Of a stretch of DNA of 64,000 nucleotides, positions 1-8,677 are shown one piece after another. How positions within the stretch are numbered: position 1 is the stretch's first letter; every line of letters starts with the position of its first letter. Location of the stretch: positions 1-64,000 of the forward strand of contig NZ_JBEYXW010000025.1 of NCBI RefSeq assembly GCF_040645195.1. The letters are read 5' to 3'. The notes beneath the pieces are model-generated. The model was not told the origin of the DNA. It did no database searches and worked only from the letters and a program-made list of their open reading frames with translations. Position numbers and translations under genes: made by a program. Source of the stretch: Prauserella_A sp040645195. GTDB taxonomy: Bacteria > Actinomycetota > Actinomycetes > Mycobacteriales > Pseudonocardiaceae.

Positions 1-130
1 CCCCCGGATGCGCCCCCATCCACAACTCCGCCTCCGGATGCGGCGACGGCACCGGACGACCCAACAACCCCGCAATCGTCGTCCTGGACCCCCACGCATA
101 TGGCCGTACGGCGTTGCGCAGCAGTTCCAC
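1..130 (-). CDS. manA: Mannose-6-phosphate isomerase, N-terminal part (runs off the window)
   Basis: The 43 visible residues read VELLRNAVRPYAWGSRTTIA and continue with a PHPEAELWMGAHPG stretch, the recognisable N-terminus of type I phosphomannose isomerase (tryptophan-glycine-serine turn, then the HPEAELW-GAHPG segment). The enzyme interconverts fructose-6-phosphate and mannose-6-phosphate and feeds mannose to ManB. The start is GTG at 130, with a GGAG stretch about 10 bases upstream. It lies 58 bases behind the TobH stop, in the same direction, which matches the mycobacterial Rv3255c-Rv3256c-Rv3257c order. The C-terminal bulk, including most metal ligands, is outside the window. Confidence 0.85.
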   Translation of the reverse strand, partial: MELLRNAVRPYAWGSRTTIAGLLGRPVPSPHPEAELWMGAHPG

Positions 131-188
131 TGTCAACTCCACTCCTCGCCGGCCGTGTCGGCACCGGCCATTCTCCTCTTCGCTGGCG

Positions 189-1280
189 TCACGCCGTCGC
201 GGGCGTGACCCGGCCAGCTCCCCCAATGGTTCCAGCCGCGAGCCCCAGGTAGACCGCCGCGAGCTCGAACCGCAATGCAAGCACAGCCGCAACTCCGGCA
301 TCGTCGGAGGTGATCTCCTCGGCGGGTGCCAGCACGTCGGCTCCAGGAAGCGCCTCGTGGGCCCGGTACCGCGCACCGTCGGCGGCCGGCCCGGTACGGA
401 CGGCGAGCAGGAAGACGCGCGGTGGCAGCCCGTCGGCAGGCGGATCGTCCGGATCGGCGAAGAGGTTCCGCTCGTCCCCGGCGCGGGCAGCCGCGTGGTG
501 CAGCGCCGGCCGCGCGAGTGCCTGCCGGTAGTCCACGGCGTCACTGACCACCGCCGCATGGGCGGCCAGCGCGTAGGCCGCGTGGTTGCCGGCCGCTGCG
601 GCGACCTGGTCAAGGCCCCACAGCAGCGGCGTGCGCCCGGCGACACGCAACGCGAGGGCCTTGGCCGGGTTGATGAACGATTCGTGGCCAAGGTGGCAGC
701 GCTCGGCCTCGCTGTCGAGCCGGTCGGCGAGACCCTCGACATCGGCGACGAGTAGACCGAGGGTGTTGGCCGTCAGCAACCCGGCCGTGAACGCACGCGC
801 GAAAGCCAGCTGCGGCGGAACGCGCACCCTGGGCGCGAGGAGCAGGCCACGGCCGGCGACGGCGGACGCGACGGGGCCGTCGGGCGGCGCGGAGACCACG
901 ATCGTCGCGCCGTAGCGGGCGGCGCGTTCGAGCGAGACCGCCAGGTCGGCGTCGTCGGGGTCGTCTGTGTGCGCGAACACGACGTCGAGTGCGCCGATCC
1001 AGCTCGGTACGACCTCGGTGATCACGACGGGCACCGGACACGACGGTGCGAGCAAGGCGTTGAGCAACAGCGCCGAGCTCCTGCTGACGCCCGGCCGGAC
1101 GACCAGCACGATGGCGCGCGGGCGCCCGATGTCGAGCCGGTCGGTCAGTTCCAGCTCCGCTGCGGCCTCGATCGTCGCGCGCGCCTGGGCGCCCGCCATC
1201 GCGGCCGAGCGCAGCAGGCCACCGGCATCGGCCTCGCTCAACCGGACGGGATCGTCGAGGAGACTGTCGTCAAGCACCAT
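189..1280 (-). CDS. TobH / SIS-domain phosphosugar isomerase-like protein
   Basis: A 363-residue protein resembling the actinobacterial TobH family (Rv3256c position), which carries a phosphoglucose/phosphomannose isomerase-like SIS fold. An early Rossmann-like segment (RAIVLVVRPGVSRSSALLLN) and a later region with GHESFINPAK and TPLLWG look like the two halves of such a fold. Biochemical function is not established for this family; the position between manA and manB suggests a role around mannose-phosphate metabolism. ATG 1280 is chosen because the protein then begins MVLDDSLLDDPVRL, a family-like start; GTG 1298 is an alternative. The start overlaps the Trm112 gene by 11 bases, implying translational coupling. 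Confidence 0.75.
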   Translation of the reverse strand: MVLDDSLLDDPVRLSEADAGGLLRSAAMAGAQARATIEAAAELELTDRLDIGRPRAIVLVVRPGVSRSSALLLNALLAPSCPVPVVITEVVPSWIGALDVVFAHTDDPDDADLAVSLERAARYGATIVVSAPPDGPVASAVAGRGLLLAPRVRVPPQLAFARAFTAGLLTANTLGLLVADVEGLADRLDSEAERCHLGHESFINPAKALALRVAGRTPLLWGLDQVAAAAGNHAAYALAAHAAVVSDAVDYRQALARPALHHAAARAGDERNLFADPDDPPADGLPPRVFLLAVRTGPAADGARYRAHEALPGADVLAPAEEITSDDAGVAAVLALRFELAAVYLGLAAGTIGGAGRVTPATA

Positions 1281-1515
1281 CGGAAGTGGGTTCGTCACGG
1301 GACACTCGCTCGGCGTCCTCCCCGGACCCCGGAGTGATCGCCTCGTCGAGCAGGAGCACCGGGATGCCGTCCCGGACCGGGAAGACCCGCCCGCAGGACG
1401 TGCACGTGAGAGCATCGGCCGCCGGGTCGCCGGGCGCGCCAGGTGTCAGCGGCGCGTGGTCCGGGGACGGACACGCGAGGATCTCCAGCAACTGCGCATC
1501 AAGGGTGACGGCCAT
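1270..1515 (-). CDS. Trm112-family small zinc protein
   Basis: An 81-residue protein with the Trm112 pattern: LLEILACPSPDHAPL near the N-terminus, then TCTSCGRVFPVRDGIPVLL. Three cysteines are visible (one ACP, then CTSC), a reduced zinc-ribbon set as in many bacterial members. In eukaryotes Trm112 activates methyltransferases; in bacteria the role is unclear. It sits between manB and tobH and overlaps tobH, so it probably belongs to the same transcript. Start ATG 1515 leaves a 54-base gap after the manB stop. Confidence 0.8.
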   Translation of the reverse strand: MAVTLDAQLLEILACPSPDHAPLTPGAPGDPAADALTCTSCGRVFPVRDGIPVLLLDEAITPGSGEDAERVSRDEPTSDGA

Positions 1516-1569
1516 TTGTCCTATCTACCATCTTTCGCCGCGCCTGTGCGTGCGAGTACGACCGCCGCG

Positions 1570-2925
1570 TCACCCGCGGACGATCGCCAGCACCTCGTCG
1601 GTGAGTGCCCTCACCGCGGTCTCGTCGGGGGCTTCCACGTTGAGCCGGAGCAGCGGCTCGGTGTTGGACGGCCGCAAGTTGAACCAGCCCTTCTCGCCGA
1701 GGTCGACGGTGAGCCCGTCCAGCTCGTCGATCGTGACGCCGGCGCGGCCCGCGAACGCGTCCTTCACCGCGAGCTGGCGCGCCACCTGGTCGTCCACCGT
1801 GGAGTTGATCTCACCGGACGCCGCGTACCGGTTGTAGTCCCTCGTCAGCTCCGACAACGGGGTGTCCTGCGTGCCGAGGGCCGCCAGCACGTGCAGCGCG
1901 GCGAGCATGCCGGTGTCGGCACGCCAGAAGTCGCGGAAGTAGTAGTGCGCCGAGTGCTCGCCGCCGAAGATCGCACCGGTCTCGGCCATCGTCGCCTTGA
2001 TGAAGGAGTGCCCAACGCGCGTGCGTACCGGTTTGCCGCCGTGCTCGGTGACGATCTCCGGCACGGCCTTCGAGGTGATCAGGTTGTGGATGATCGTGCC
2101 GCCGGGATCCTTCGCCAACTCCCGCACGGCGACCAGTGCGGTGATCGCGCTCGGCGGCACCGGGTCACCGTTCTCGTCCACGACGAAGCACCGGTCGGCG
2201 TCGCCGTCGAAGGCGAGCCCCGCGTCGGCGCCGACCTCGCGCACCTTGGCCTGCAGGTCGACCAGGTTCCGCGGGTCGAGTGGGTTGGCCTCGTGGTTGG
2301 GGAACGTGCCGTCGAGCTCGAAGTACATCGGCACGATCTGCACCGGGAGGCCCGCGAAGACGCTGGGCACCGTGTGGCCGCCCATGCCGTTGCCCGCATC
2401 GACCACGACCGTCAGCGGGCGGATGCCCGAGAGATCCACGAGCGTACGCAGGTACGCCGCGTAGTCGGCGAGGACATCGCGCTCGGTGACCGTGCCCTGC
2501 TGCCCGGCGAACTCGGGAACGCCCTGCTCCACGGTGTCGCGGAGCTCGGCGAGGCCGGAGTCCTGCCCCACGGGGGCGGCACCGGCGCGGCACAGCTTGA
2601 TGCCGTTGTACTTGGCCGGATTGTGGCTCGCGGTGAACATCGCGCCCGGCATGTTGAGCCTGCCGGAGGCGAAGTACAGCTGGTCGGTGCTGGCCAGGCC
2701 GATCGACACGACGTCGAGGCCCTGCGAGGTGACACCCTCGGCGAACGCCGCGGCCAGCGACGGGGACGAGTCGCGCATGTCGTGACCGATGACCACGGAG
2801 GGTGAGTCCGGCTTGATCAGCAGCGCGAAGGCGGCACCGAAGTCGCGGGCCAGGTCGGTGGTGAGCTGCTCACCGACCACACCGCGGATGTCATAGGCCT
2901 TGACAATGCCTGACAGGTCTGACAC
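1570..2925 (-). CDS. manB: Phosphomannomutase / phosphoglucomutase
   Basis: A 451-residue alpha-D-phosphohexomutase that converts mannose-6-phosphate to mannose-1-phosphate, the precursor of GDP-mannose for PIM/LAM-type lipids and glycans. All family signatures are present: phosphoserine loop TASHNPAKYNG, metal loop DGDADR, sugar-recognition GGEHSAHYYF and phosphate-binding RPSNTEPLLRL. GTG 2925 (VSDLSGIVKAYDIRG) is selected because GGGGAGAAGG lies just upstream and homologues start there; an in-frame upstream start at 2976 lacks this support. It follows DUF3499 by 72 bases and heads toward Trm112, TobH and ManA, the conserved envelope-sugar cluster. Confidence 0.93.
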   Translation of the reverse strand: MSDLSGIVKAYDIRGVVGEQLTTDLARDFGAAFALLIKPDSPSVVIGHDMRDSSPSLAAAFAEGVTSQGLDVVSIGLASTDQLYFASGRLNMPGAMFTASHNPAKYNGIKLCRAGAAPVGQDSGLAELRDTVEQGVPEFAGQQGTVTERDVLADYAAYLRTLVDLSGIRPLTVVVDAGNGMGGHTVPSVFAGLPVQIVPMYFELDGTFPNHEANPLDPRNLVDLQAKVREVGADAGLAFDGDADRCFVVDENGDPVPPSAITALVAVRELAKDPGGTIIHNLITSKAVPEIVTEHGGKPVRTRVGHSFIKATMAETGAIFGGEHSAHYYFRDFWRADTGMLAALHVLAALGTQDTPLSELTRDYNRYAASGEINSTVDDQVARQLAVKDAFAGRAGVTIDELDGLTVDLGEKGWFNLRPSNTEPLLRLNVEAPDETAVRALTDEVLAIVRG

Positions 2926-2997
2926 GCCTTCTCCCCGATCGTGACGATGCTGGCTGGCTCGAAGCCTACCGACCACCGCTGACGCGGAAAGACAGTA

Positions 2998-3351
2998 CTA
3001 GGCGCGGCCGGGAAGCACGCGCAGGTGGCCGCGCCGTCCCGAGGTGCCCTCGGGCTGTTCCGGCGGAACGGGCGGATCGGATCGGCCTGCCTCCCGCACG
3101 GCCTCGGCCAGTGCGGTCAGCTCGTCGCCGGAGGGTTCGGGGGAGGCGAACTCGCCCTCGTGCCGGACGACCTCCCAGCCGCGCGGGACCGTGAGCCGCA
3201 AGGCATGCGCTTCGCACAGGTCGTAGGAATGAGGCTCCGACGCCGTCGCGAGCGGGCCCACTACCGCGGTGGAGTCGCTGTAAGCGTAGGTCAGCGTGGC
3301 GACTGCGGGCTCGAGGCAGCCCGTCCGCGAACACTTCCGTACGCTCGGCAC
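2998..3351 (-). CDS. DUF3499 family protein
   Basis: A 117-residue protein of the actinobacterial DUF3499 family (Rv3258c equivalent by position). The N-terminus holds RKCSRTGCLEPAVATLTYAY and then SYDLCEAHALRLTVPRGWEV, giving three cysteines and a histidine that could bind zinc. The C-terminal third is charged and proline-rich, probably disordered. Function is unknown. GTG 3351 is the start. The gene is divergent from the zincin-like gene at 3436 and precedes manB, an arrangement kept in mycobacteria. Confidence 0.85.
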   Translation of the reverse strand: MPSVRKCSRTGCLEPAVATLTYAYSDSTAVVGPLATASEPHSYDLCEAHALRLTVPRGWEVVRHEGEFASPEPSGDELTALAEAVREAGRSDPPVPPEQPEGTSGRRGHLRVLPGRA

Positions 3352-3435
3352 GGTTGATCACGATAGCCGGTGGCCAGGCTGGCACGCCGATGACACACCG
3401 GTGATTCCGCCGACGGACCGCGTACGCTTCCCCAC

Positions 3436-3903
3436 GTGGCAATGGCTCGGAGTTCGCGATATCGGCGGCGGATGCGCCGGGACCGGCACGGGCGTGGGCT
3501 ACGCGGTCCGCTGTACCCCGCGACCCTGCCCGCAGCGGCGAGCCGTGCCGAGAAGTTCGACGCACTCGTACTCGACGCGCTGGAGCCGATCGAGGCGCGC
3601 TGGCGGACCGAGCTGACGAAGCTCGACGTGGCGGTCGACGATGTGCCCGAGGTACGCGAGGAGCTGCCGCCTGCCCAGGCCGAGGGCGTGCTGCACGACG
3701 GCGTGGTACCGCTGTCGCGGCTGGTGCCCGCCGGGGTCGATCGCGCAGGGCTGCCGACGCGGGCCCGCATCGTGCTGTACCGCCGCCCGCTCGAGGCGCG
3801 TGCCAAGAACCCGGACGAGCTCGCCGAGCTGGTGCACGACGTGCTGGTCGAGCAGATCGCGAGCTACCTCGGCGTCGAGCCGGACATCATCGAGGGCGAG
3901 TAG
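3436..3903 (+). CDS. Zincin-like 'metallopeptidase family' protein lacking an intact HExxH
   Basis: A 155-residue protein matching the small Rv3259-type metallopeptidase family in size, order and context. It begins with an Arg-rich stretch (MARSSRYRRRMRRDRHGRG), followed by a compact domain with ARIVLYRRPLEARAKNPDELAELVH. Where related peptidases carry HExxH, this one reads HDVLVEQIASYLG, so the catalytic Glu and the second zinc His are absent. Peptidase activity is therefore doubtful. It is divergent from DUF3499 and its 3' end overlaps the convergent glycosyltransferase gene by 17 bases. Confidence 0.7.
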   Translation: MAMARSSRYRRRMRRDRHGRGLRGPLYPATLPAAASRAEKFDALVLDALEPIEARWRTELTKLDVAVDDVPEVREELPPAQAEGVLHDGVVPLSRLVPAGVDRAGLPTRARIVLYRRPLEARAKNPDELAELVHDVLVEQIASYLGVEPDIIEGE

Positions 3904-6900
3904 TACTCCGCCTGCCCGGGATCGCGGTGAGCGCCGTGAACAACAGGGCGGCGACCTGGCCCAGCAGCAGCAGGTTGTGCAGATCGGACGCGTATTCGAC
4001 GACGACCTCGGACTGTCGGGGCGGCACGGCGACCGCGACCTGGTGCCCCCAGGCGGGGACGATCGGCACCTGACTGCCGTTGACCGTGGCGCGCCAGCCG
4101 GCCTCGTGTTCGGCGGCGAGGACGAGCAGCCTGCCAGCGGGGCCGTCGGAGACCCGGACGCGTACCTCCGGCAGCTGCGCGTCGACCGGCGCGGTGGCCG
4201 TCCCCGTCATGAGCTCGCCGTGTGGTGACGCACCGCTGACGGCGCGCCGGGCCTGCTCCGGCGATACCAGCGTGACCTGGCCGGAGGCGGGCGTGAGGCG
4301 CAGGACCTGACGACCGTCGCTGGTGGGCGGCGCCCCGGTGAGGAGGTCACGTGCCGCCTGCTGGAGCGGGGCACCGTCCGTACCGGGCGGGAGCACGACG
4401 AAGAGCACCCCCGCCGCCGCAGCGGAGGTCACCGCGTCAGCAGAGCCCGCGAGCAGGTCCCGCTGCAACCCGGCGAGCCGGTCGGCCGTGCCTGGCACCG
4501 GCACGAGTGCGTCATCGCCGTAGCTCGGCAGTCGCCCACCGACCTGCCGCGGCGGTTCACCCGGCTCCGCCAGTACGAGCACGCTGCGGCCGCTCGCCGC
4601 GAGCTCCTCGGTCAGCGAGGAGGCGAGCCGCCAGCTGCCTGCCTGCAGCGGGCCGGAACGCCCGGCGACCACTCCGCCCACGGCGAGTGCCAGCAGGAGC
4701 GCCGCGGCGCCGGCGGCGCTCGCGCGGACCAGGACGCGGGGCACCGCACGCTGTCCGGGCAGGCACGTACCGAACACGACGATGACCAGCCCGGCCCCGG
4801 CGATCAGTAACGGTGCGCCCGCGAACGCGGCAACGGGGGCGGCACCGGACGGCGGTGCGACACACACCAGTTGCGTCACCACCACCCCCACGACGCCGAG
4901 CACCAGCACCACCACGCCTGGCAGCACACGCGGAGTCGGCCGGAGCACCAGGGCAGCCAGCGCGACCACCACGACGACGAGCCCGAACGCGATGCCACCC
5001 GGACCGCCGGGGTGCAGGCCCGCGAGGCCGGCACCCGTCGCCGCGGCACTGGGTGCACTGCCCATGCCGTGCAGCAGTAGCCCGGGATGGGTGAACAGCG
5101 TCGGCAGCCACGGCAGCAGCAGCCCAAGCGGCAACAGCACCACGATGGCGACGGCGGGGATGCCACGGGCAGGGCGTTGTGCTGGTGGCGGCAGCAGGAC
5201 GAAACCGATCACGAGACCGAGCAGCGCCAACCCGTGTGTGAGCGGTGAGAACGCACCCACCACCGCGAGGGTCAGCGCGGTCAGCACGCTGACGCTGAGC
5301 CAGCGGGCACCGGTGCTGGTGAGTACCGCGACGACGCCTGCGATGAGTGCGGGCAGCAGGATGTGGACGACGACCACGTCGACGCGGCCCTGCGCCACCG
5401 ATGCGGTGGCCGCCGGCAGCAACGCGTAGACCACCGCGGCACCGGCCCGCACCCAGCGGTCCACCCGCAGCCGCCGGGTGGCGGCGTAGGCGACGAGCGC
5501 CGCGAGCGGGATGTCCCCGATCAGCAACACCGCGACCAGTGCGGCGGGCCCGCCGAGCGGAGCCAGCGGCGCGCCGAGCAACCCCAGCAGGCCCAGTGCC
5601 GGTGGCGCCGCGCTCGCCGTCCCGCCGCCGAACGCATGCCAGGTGCCGAGGTAGGTCGACCACACCTCGCCGAGGTCGCCAACCGGCAGCAGCGCACCGC
5701 CTGCGAGGTCGGCGCCGAGCCGGGAGCCGTTGAGCACCAGCGCCAGCGCGGTGAGGACGACGAACAGCACCACGGGCGGAGCGAACAGCGTCGCCGCGAG
5801 GATGCGTTGCCGGTTCACCTCGACGAAGACGAGCTCGCGCTCACTGGGGTTCCGGCGCACGCCGGGCGACGGCCGGGCGGGGCCCGGTGCACTGTCCCTT
5901 CCGGTGGTGCCCGGTTCAGCGGCCGGGTCCTGTTGTTCGGGAAGTGGCACCGCGACAACATCGGCGGGGCGACGCAAACCAGTCGTGCGGGAGCGCAGCG
6001 CCCGCAACGCGCCCGCGGGGAGCGCGTCCGGACCAACCGGCACCGGCCGTGAATCCCTGACCTCCGGCGGAATCCAGGCGGTCGCCTCATCGGCAGCGGT
6101 GTCGGGCAGCCTGCCCAGCGCGGCTTCGCTGGCGACCCGGTTGCGGACCAGGTGCACGACGCCGCCACGCAATGCGTTACGCAACCTCGCGAACCGGCTC
6201 GTCAGCAACCCGCGCACCGAACCGCGCCGCCGCGTTGCCCGCGCGGCTCGCAGGCCGGCCACGCCGCCGAGAAGGTAACTGGCGGCGCCGAACTCCGCGC
6301 GCGCTCGAACTCCGTTACGCAGCAAGGCGAAAGCGATCCCACGCAGCACACAGAGCACGACGAGCCGGGGCAGGCCGAGTACAAAGGAGACAGTCGAGCA
6401 GTTGACCAGGAACGTGCGCAACCCATGCACACGATCCGCGGCATCGACGCCAACGGGCACCGCGGCAGCCGCCCGCTGCCCCGTGGCGGCAGCGCGGACA
6501 TGCCGCAACCGCGCCCGCGGGACGCACAGCACGACGCCACCCGCGGCGTTCACCCGCCAGCCGAAGTCGATGTCCTCACGCAGCAGCGGGATCTGCGGAT
6601 CGAAGCCACCGAGTTCCGCCCACGTGTCGCTGCGGATCAGCGCGCCCGCGCTCGGCACGGCAAGGACTTCCGTGCTCTGCTCCGGCGAGCCCCCGGAGCC
6701 GAGCCGGCGTGGGACAGCGGCCTGCCGGTGCCCGGACGCATCCGTGGACAGCCCGGCCTCGACGATCAGCCGTAGATCGGTCCAGTCCACGGCCAGTGGT
6801 CCGAGCACTGCCGCAGAGGGCGCCGTTTCTGCTGCGCGCAGCAGAATGTCCAAGCAGTCCGGCTCCGGCGCGCTGTCGTCATGCAGCACCCACAACCACT

Positions 6901-7204
6901 GCCCCGGATCACCCCAGCGCTCACCCGCCTTCGCGAGCGCAGCGCCGACCGCCGCGGCGAAGCCGGTGTCCTCCGCCAACGTGAGGACACCGTCGAGCAC
7001 CGGCGGGCCCGCAAGGCCATCCTGCCGGGCAGCTTCGGCCAGCAGCTCAGGTGTGCGGTCGGTGGATCCCGTGTCGACCGCGAGGATGTGCCGGGGCCGA
7101 ATGGTGCTGCGCCGCAACGCCGACAGCGTCAGCGGCAACCAGTCTTCCCCGTTGTGGCACACCAGAATCGCCAGGACCGGTGCCGTGTGCACCGTGGGAG
7201 GCAT
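3887..7204 (-). CDS. GT2 glycosyltransferase fused to a large multi-spanning membrane domain
   Basis: About 1105 residues. The first roughly 300 are a GT-A family 2 domain: VLAILVCHNGEDWLPLTLSAL, a DDSAPEPD metal-binding region and LREDIDFGWRVNAAGG, a typical ED-type acceptor motif. A linker rich in Pro/Arg follows, then about ten hydrophobic segments with long alanine/valine/leucine runs, an outward-facing soluble part and a last membrane helix (LLLLGQVAALLFTALTA). It probably transfers sugars to an envelope glycan at the membrane; the substrate cannot be read. ATG 7204 is preferred over TTG 7249, but the Shine-Dalgarno evidence is weak for both. It lies between whiB2 and the manB cluster. 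Confidence 0.8.
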   Translation of the reverse strand: MPPTVHTAPVLAILVCHNGEDWLPLTLSALRRSTIRPRHILAVDTGSTDRTPELLAEAARQDGLAGPPVLDGVLTLAEDTGFAAAVGAALAKAGERWGDPGQWLWVLHDDSAPEPDCLDILLRAAETAPSAAVLGPLAVDWTDLRLIVEAGLSTDASGHRQAAVPRRLGSGGSPEQSTEVLAVPSAGALIRSDTWAELGGFDPQIPLLREDIDFGWRVNAAGGVVLCVPRARLRHVRAAATGQRAAAAVPVGVDAADRVHGLRTFLVNCSTVSFVLGLPRLVVLCVLRGIAFALLRNGVRARAEFGAASYLLGGVAGLRAARATRRRGSVRGLLTSRFARLRNALRGGVVHLVRNRVASEAALGRLPDTAADEATAWIPPEVRDSRPVPVGPDALPAGALRALRSRTTGLRRPADVVAVPLPEQQDPAAEPGTTGRDSAPGPARPSPGVRRNPSERELVFVEVNRQRILAATLFAPPVVLFVVLTALALVLNGSRLGADLAGGALLPVGDLGEVWSTYLGTWHAFGGGTASAAPPALGLLGLLGAPLAPLGGPAALVAVLLIGDIPLAALVAYAATRRLRVDRWVRAGAAVVYALLPAATASVAQGRVDVVVVHILLPALIAGVVAVLTSTGARWLSVSVLTALTLAVVGAFSPLTHGLALLGLVIGFVLLPPPAQRPARGIPAVAIVVLLPLGLLLPWLPTLFTHPGLLLHGMGSAPSAAATGAGLAGLHPGGPGGIAFGLVVVVVALAALVLRPTPRVLPGVVVLVLGVVGVVVTQLVCVAPPSGAAPVAAFAGAPLLIAGAGLVIVVFGTCLPGQRAVPRVLVRASAAGAAALLLALAVGGVVAGRSGPLQAGSWRLASSLTEELAASGRSVLVLAEPGEPPRQVGGRLPSYGDDALVPVPGTADRLAGLQRDLLAGSADAVTSAAAAGVLFVVLPPGTDGAPLQQAARDLLTGAPPTSDGRQVLRLTPASGQVTLVSPEQARRAVSGASPHGELMTGTATAPVDAQLPEVRVRVSDGPAGRLLVLAAEHEAGWRATVNGSQVPIVPAWGHQVAVAVPPRQSEVVVEYASDLHNLLLLGQVAALLFTALTAIPGRRSTTRPR

Positions 7205-7326
7205 GGGCGTCCGGGGCAAGGACCTCTCCGTGTTGTACAGACGTGTCAAGGACGGGCAAGTGCGCCCACCCTACGACGTGCCCCGGATCCGCTGTGTAAC
7301 GCGACCGCTGTCAGCGCTCGGTCGCT

Positions 7327-7701
7327 TTACACAACACGCTTCTTGAGTTTGCGCCGCTCCCTTTCGGACAGGCCGCCCCAGATGCCGAAGCGCTCATCGT
7401 GCGCGAGCGCGTACTCCAGGCAGTCGTCCTTGACCTCGCAACCCTGGCAGATCCGCTTGGCCTCCCGTGTGGAGCCGCCCTTCTCCGGAAAGAAGGCCTC
7501 CGGATCCGTCTGCGCGCACAGGGCACGCTCCTGCCAGTCCTGCTCCTCAGGGGCATCGAACAGGTCGGTGAGAACGCCCAGTTCCTCCCCCGGGTGCCCT
7601 CCCCAATCCATGACGTGCCCCCATTCCTTTCCGTTAGTGTTCAACCGCACGTCCGCCTCCTCGCTCTCACGCACTCCCAGGCTGGCGGTGTTTACTGCCA
7701 C
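7327..7701 (-). CDS. whiB2: WhiB2 / WhmD transcriptional regulator
   Basis: A 124-residue WhiB-like iron-sulfur protein. Four cluster cysteines are at 62, 85, 88 and 94 (ALCAQTDPEAFFP...CQGCEVKDDC), followed by the GIWGGLSERERR turn and a basic C-terminus that binds DNA or sigma factor. This closely matches the WhiB2/WhmD subtype, needed for septation and division in mycobacteria and for sporulation septation in Streptomyces (WhiB). GTG 7701 has AAGGGGGG five bases upstream; ATG 7611 is an alternative giving a shorter N-terminus. It is divergent from the M50 protease. Confidence 0.9.
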   Translation of the reverse strand: MAVNTASLGVRESEEADVRLNTNGKEWGHVMDWGGHPGEELGVLTDLFDAPEEQDWQERALCAQTDPEAFFPEKGGSTREAKRICQGCEVKDDCLEYALAHDERFGIWGGLSERERRKLKKRVV

Positions 7702-7900
7702 CGCTGCCCCCCTTACAGACAGCGAATGACATCAATGTGATTACACCTGTGTAGTGCGGCCAGGTCAAGCGGAGTCGCAACTTTGGGGGATACTTCCGCC
7801 CCCTCGCGCAAGCGGACACGCCGGAAAGATCTCATGCGGATCTGACCTCGCATCGGCGACACCACGCGGATCTCGCGCGCGGATAGGACAGACTGGAAGC

Positions 7901-8677
7901 GTGCAACGTTCAGTGGTACGCCCCAGCCCGCTCTTCTACCTTCTCCTCCTGATCACCATCGCGGGAGGCGCGCTCGCGGCGTTCGTGCCTCCGATCACCA
8001 CCGTCGGCGGCCGTGACGCACTGGGCACCCTCGGCGTGTTCGTGCTCGTACTCGGCGGCTGGGCGCTGTCGCTCACGCTGCACGAGTTCGGGCACGCGAT
8101 CGTGGCCTACAAGGGTGGCGACTACGAGGTCGCCAATAAGGGCTACCTCTCCCTGGACATCCGGCGCTACACCGACCCTGTCCTGTCGATCGTGCTGCCG
8201 TTGATCATCCTGGCCATCGGCGGCATTCCCCTGCCCGGTGGGGCCGTGTGGATCAACCGCTGGGCACTGCGGTCGCGCTCGGTGTCGTCCTGGGTGTCGC
8301 TGGCCGGCCCGCTGAGCAACCTCGCGATCGGCATCGTGCTGACCGTCGTGGTCGGGCTGGTGCAGATGCCGTTCGGGTTGGCGATCGGGCTCTCCTACCT
8401 GGCGGCGTTGCAGATCCTCGCCTTCGTGATCAACATCCTGCCGGTGCCCGGCCTCGACGGCTTCGGCGCGATCGAGCCCTACCTCTCGCCGCAGGCTCGC
8501 GAGTTCGGCGCCAAGGCGCGGCCGTGGGCACCACTGGTCCTGTTCGCACTGATCTTCGCCGTGCCGGGCTTCGGACGGCTGCTGTGGGACCTGACGGACG
8601 CGCTCTACGGCGCCGTCGGCGGGAGCGAAACGCTGGCCAATGCCGGGCAGGTCGTGTTCATGTTCTGGCGGTACTGA
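7901..8677 (+). CDS. Site-2 protease family (M50) intramembrane metalloprotease
   Basis: A 258-residue polytopic protein. The zinc site is complete: HEFGH at residues 61-65 inside a hydrophobic segment, and the third ligand Asp186 in NILPVPGLDG. About six membrane helices are visible. There is no PDZ domain, so it belongs to the minimal, PDZ-less group rather than the RseP/Rip1 group. Members cleave membrane-embedded regulators or other substrates; this one's target is unknown. GTG 7901 (VQRSVVRPSPLFY) is the start placing the first membrane helix right at the N-terminus. Its 3' end overlaps the convergent gene at 8658 by 20 bases. Confidence 0.87.
   Translation: MQRSVVRPSPLFYLLLLITIAGGALAAFVPPITTVGGRDALGTLGVFVLVLGGWALSLTLHEFGHAIVAYKGGDYEVANKGYLSLDIRRYTDPVLSIVLPLIILAIGGIPLPGGAVWINRWALRSRSVSSWVSLAGPLSNLAIGIVLTVVVGLVQMPFGLAIGLSYLAALQILAFVINILPVPGLDGFGAIEPYLSPQAREFGAKARPWAPLVLFALIFAVPGFGRLLWDLTDALYGAVGGSETLANAGQVVFMFWRY

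Noticed and set aside
8..755. Plus-strand frames over the left edge
   Set aside because: They are antisense to manA and tobH, whose protein sequences are recognisable on the minus strand.
967..2805. Long plus-strand open frame of 612 codons
   Set aside because: Antisense to tobH, Trm112 and manB; its translation is Arg/Gly-rich without domain features.
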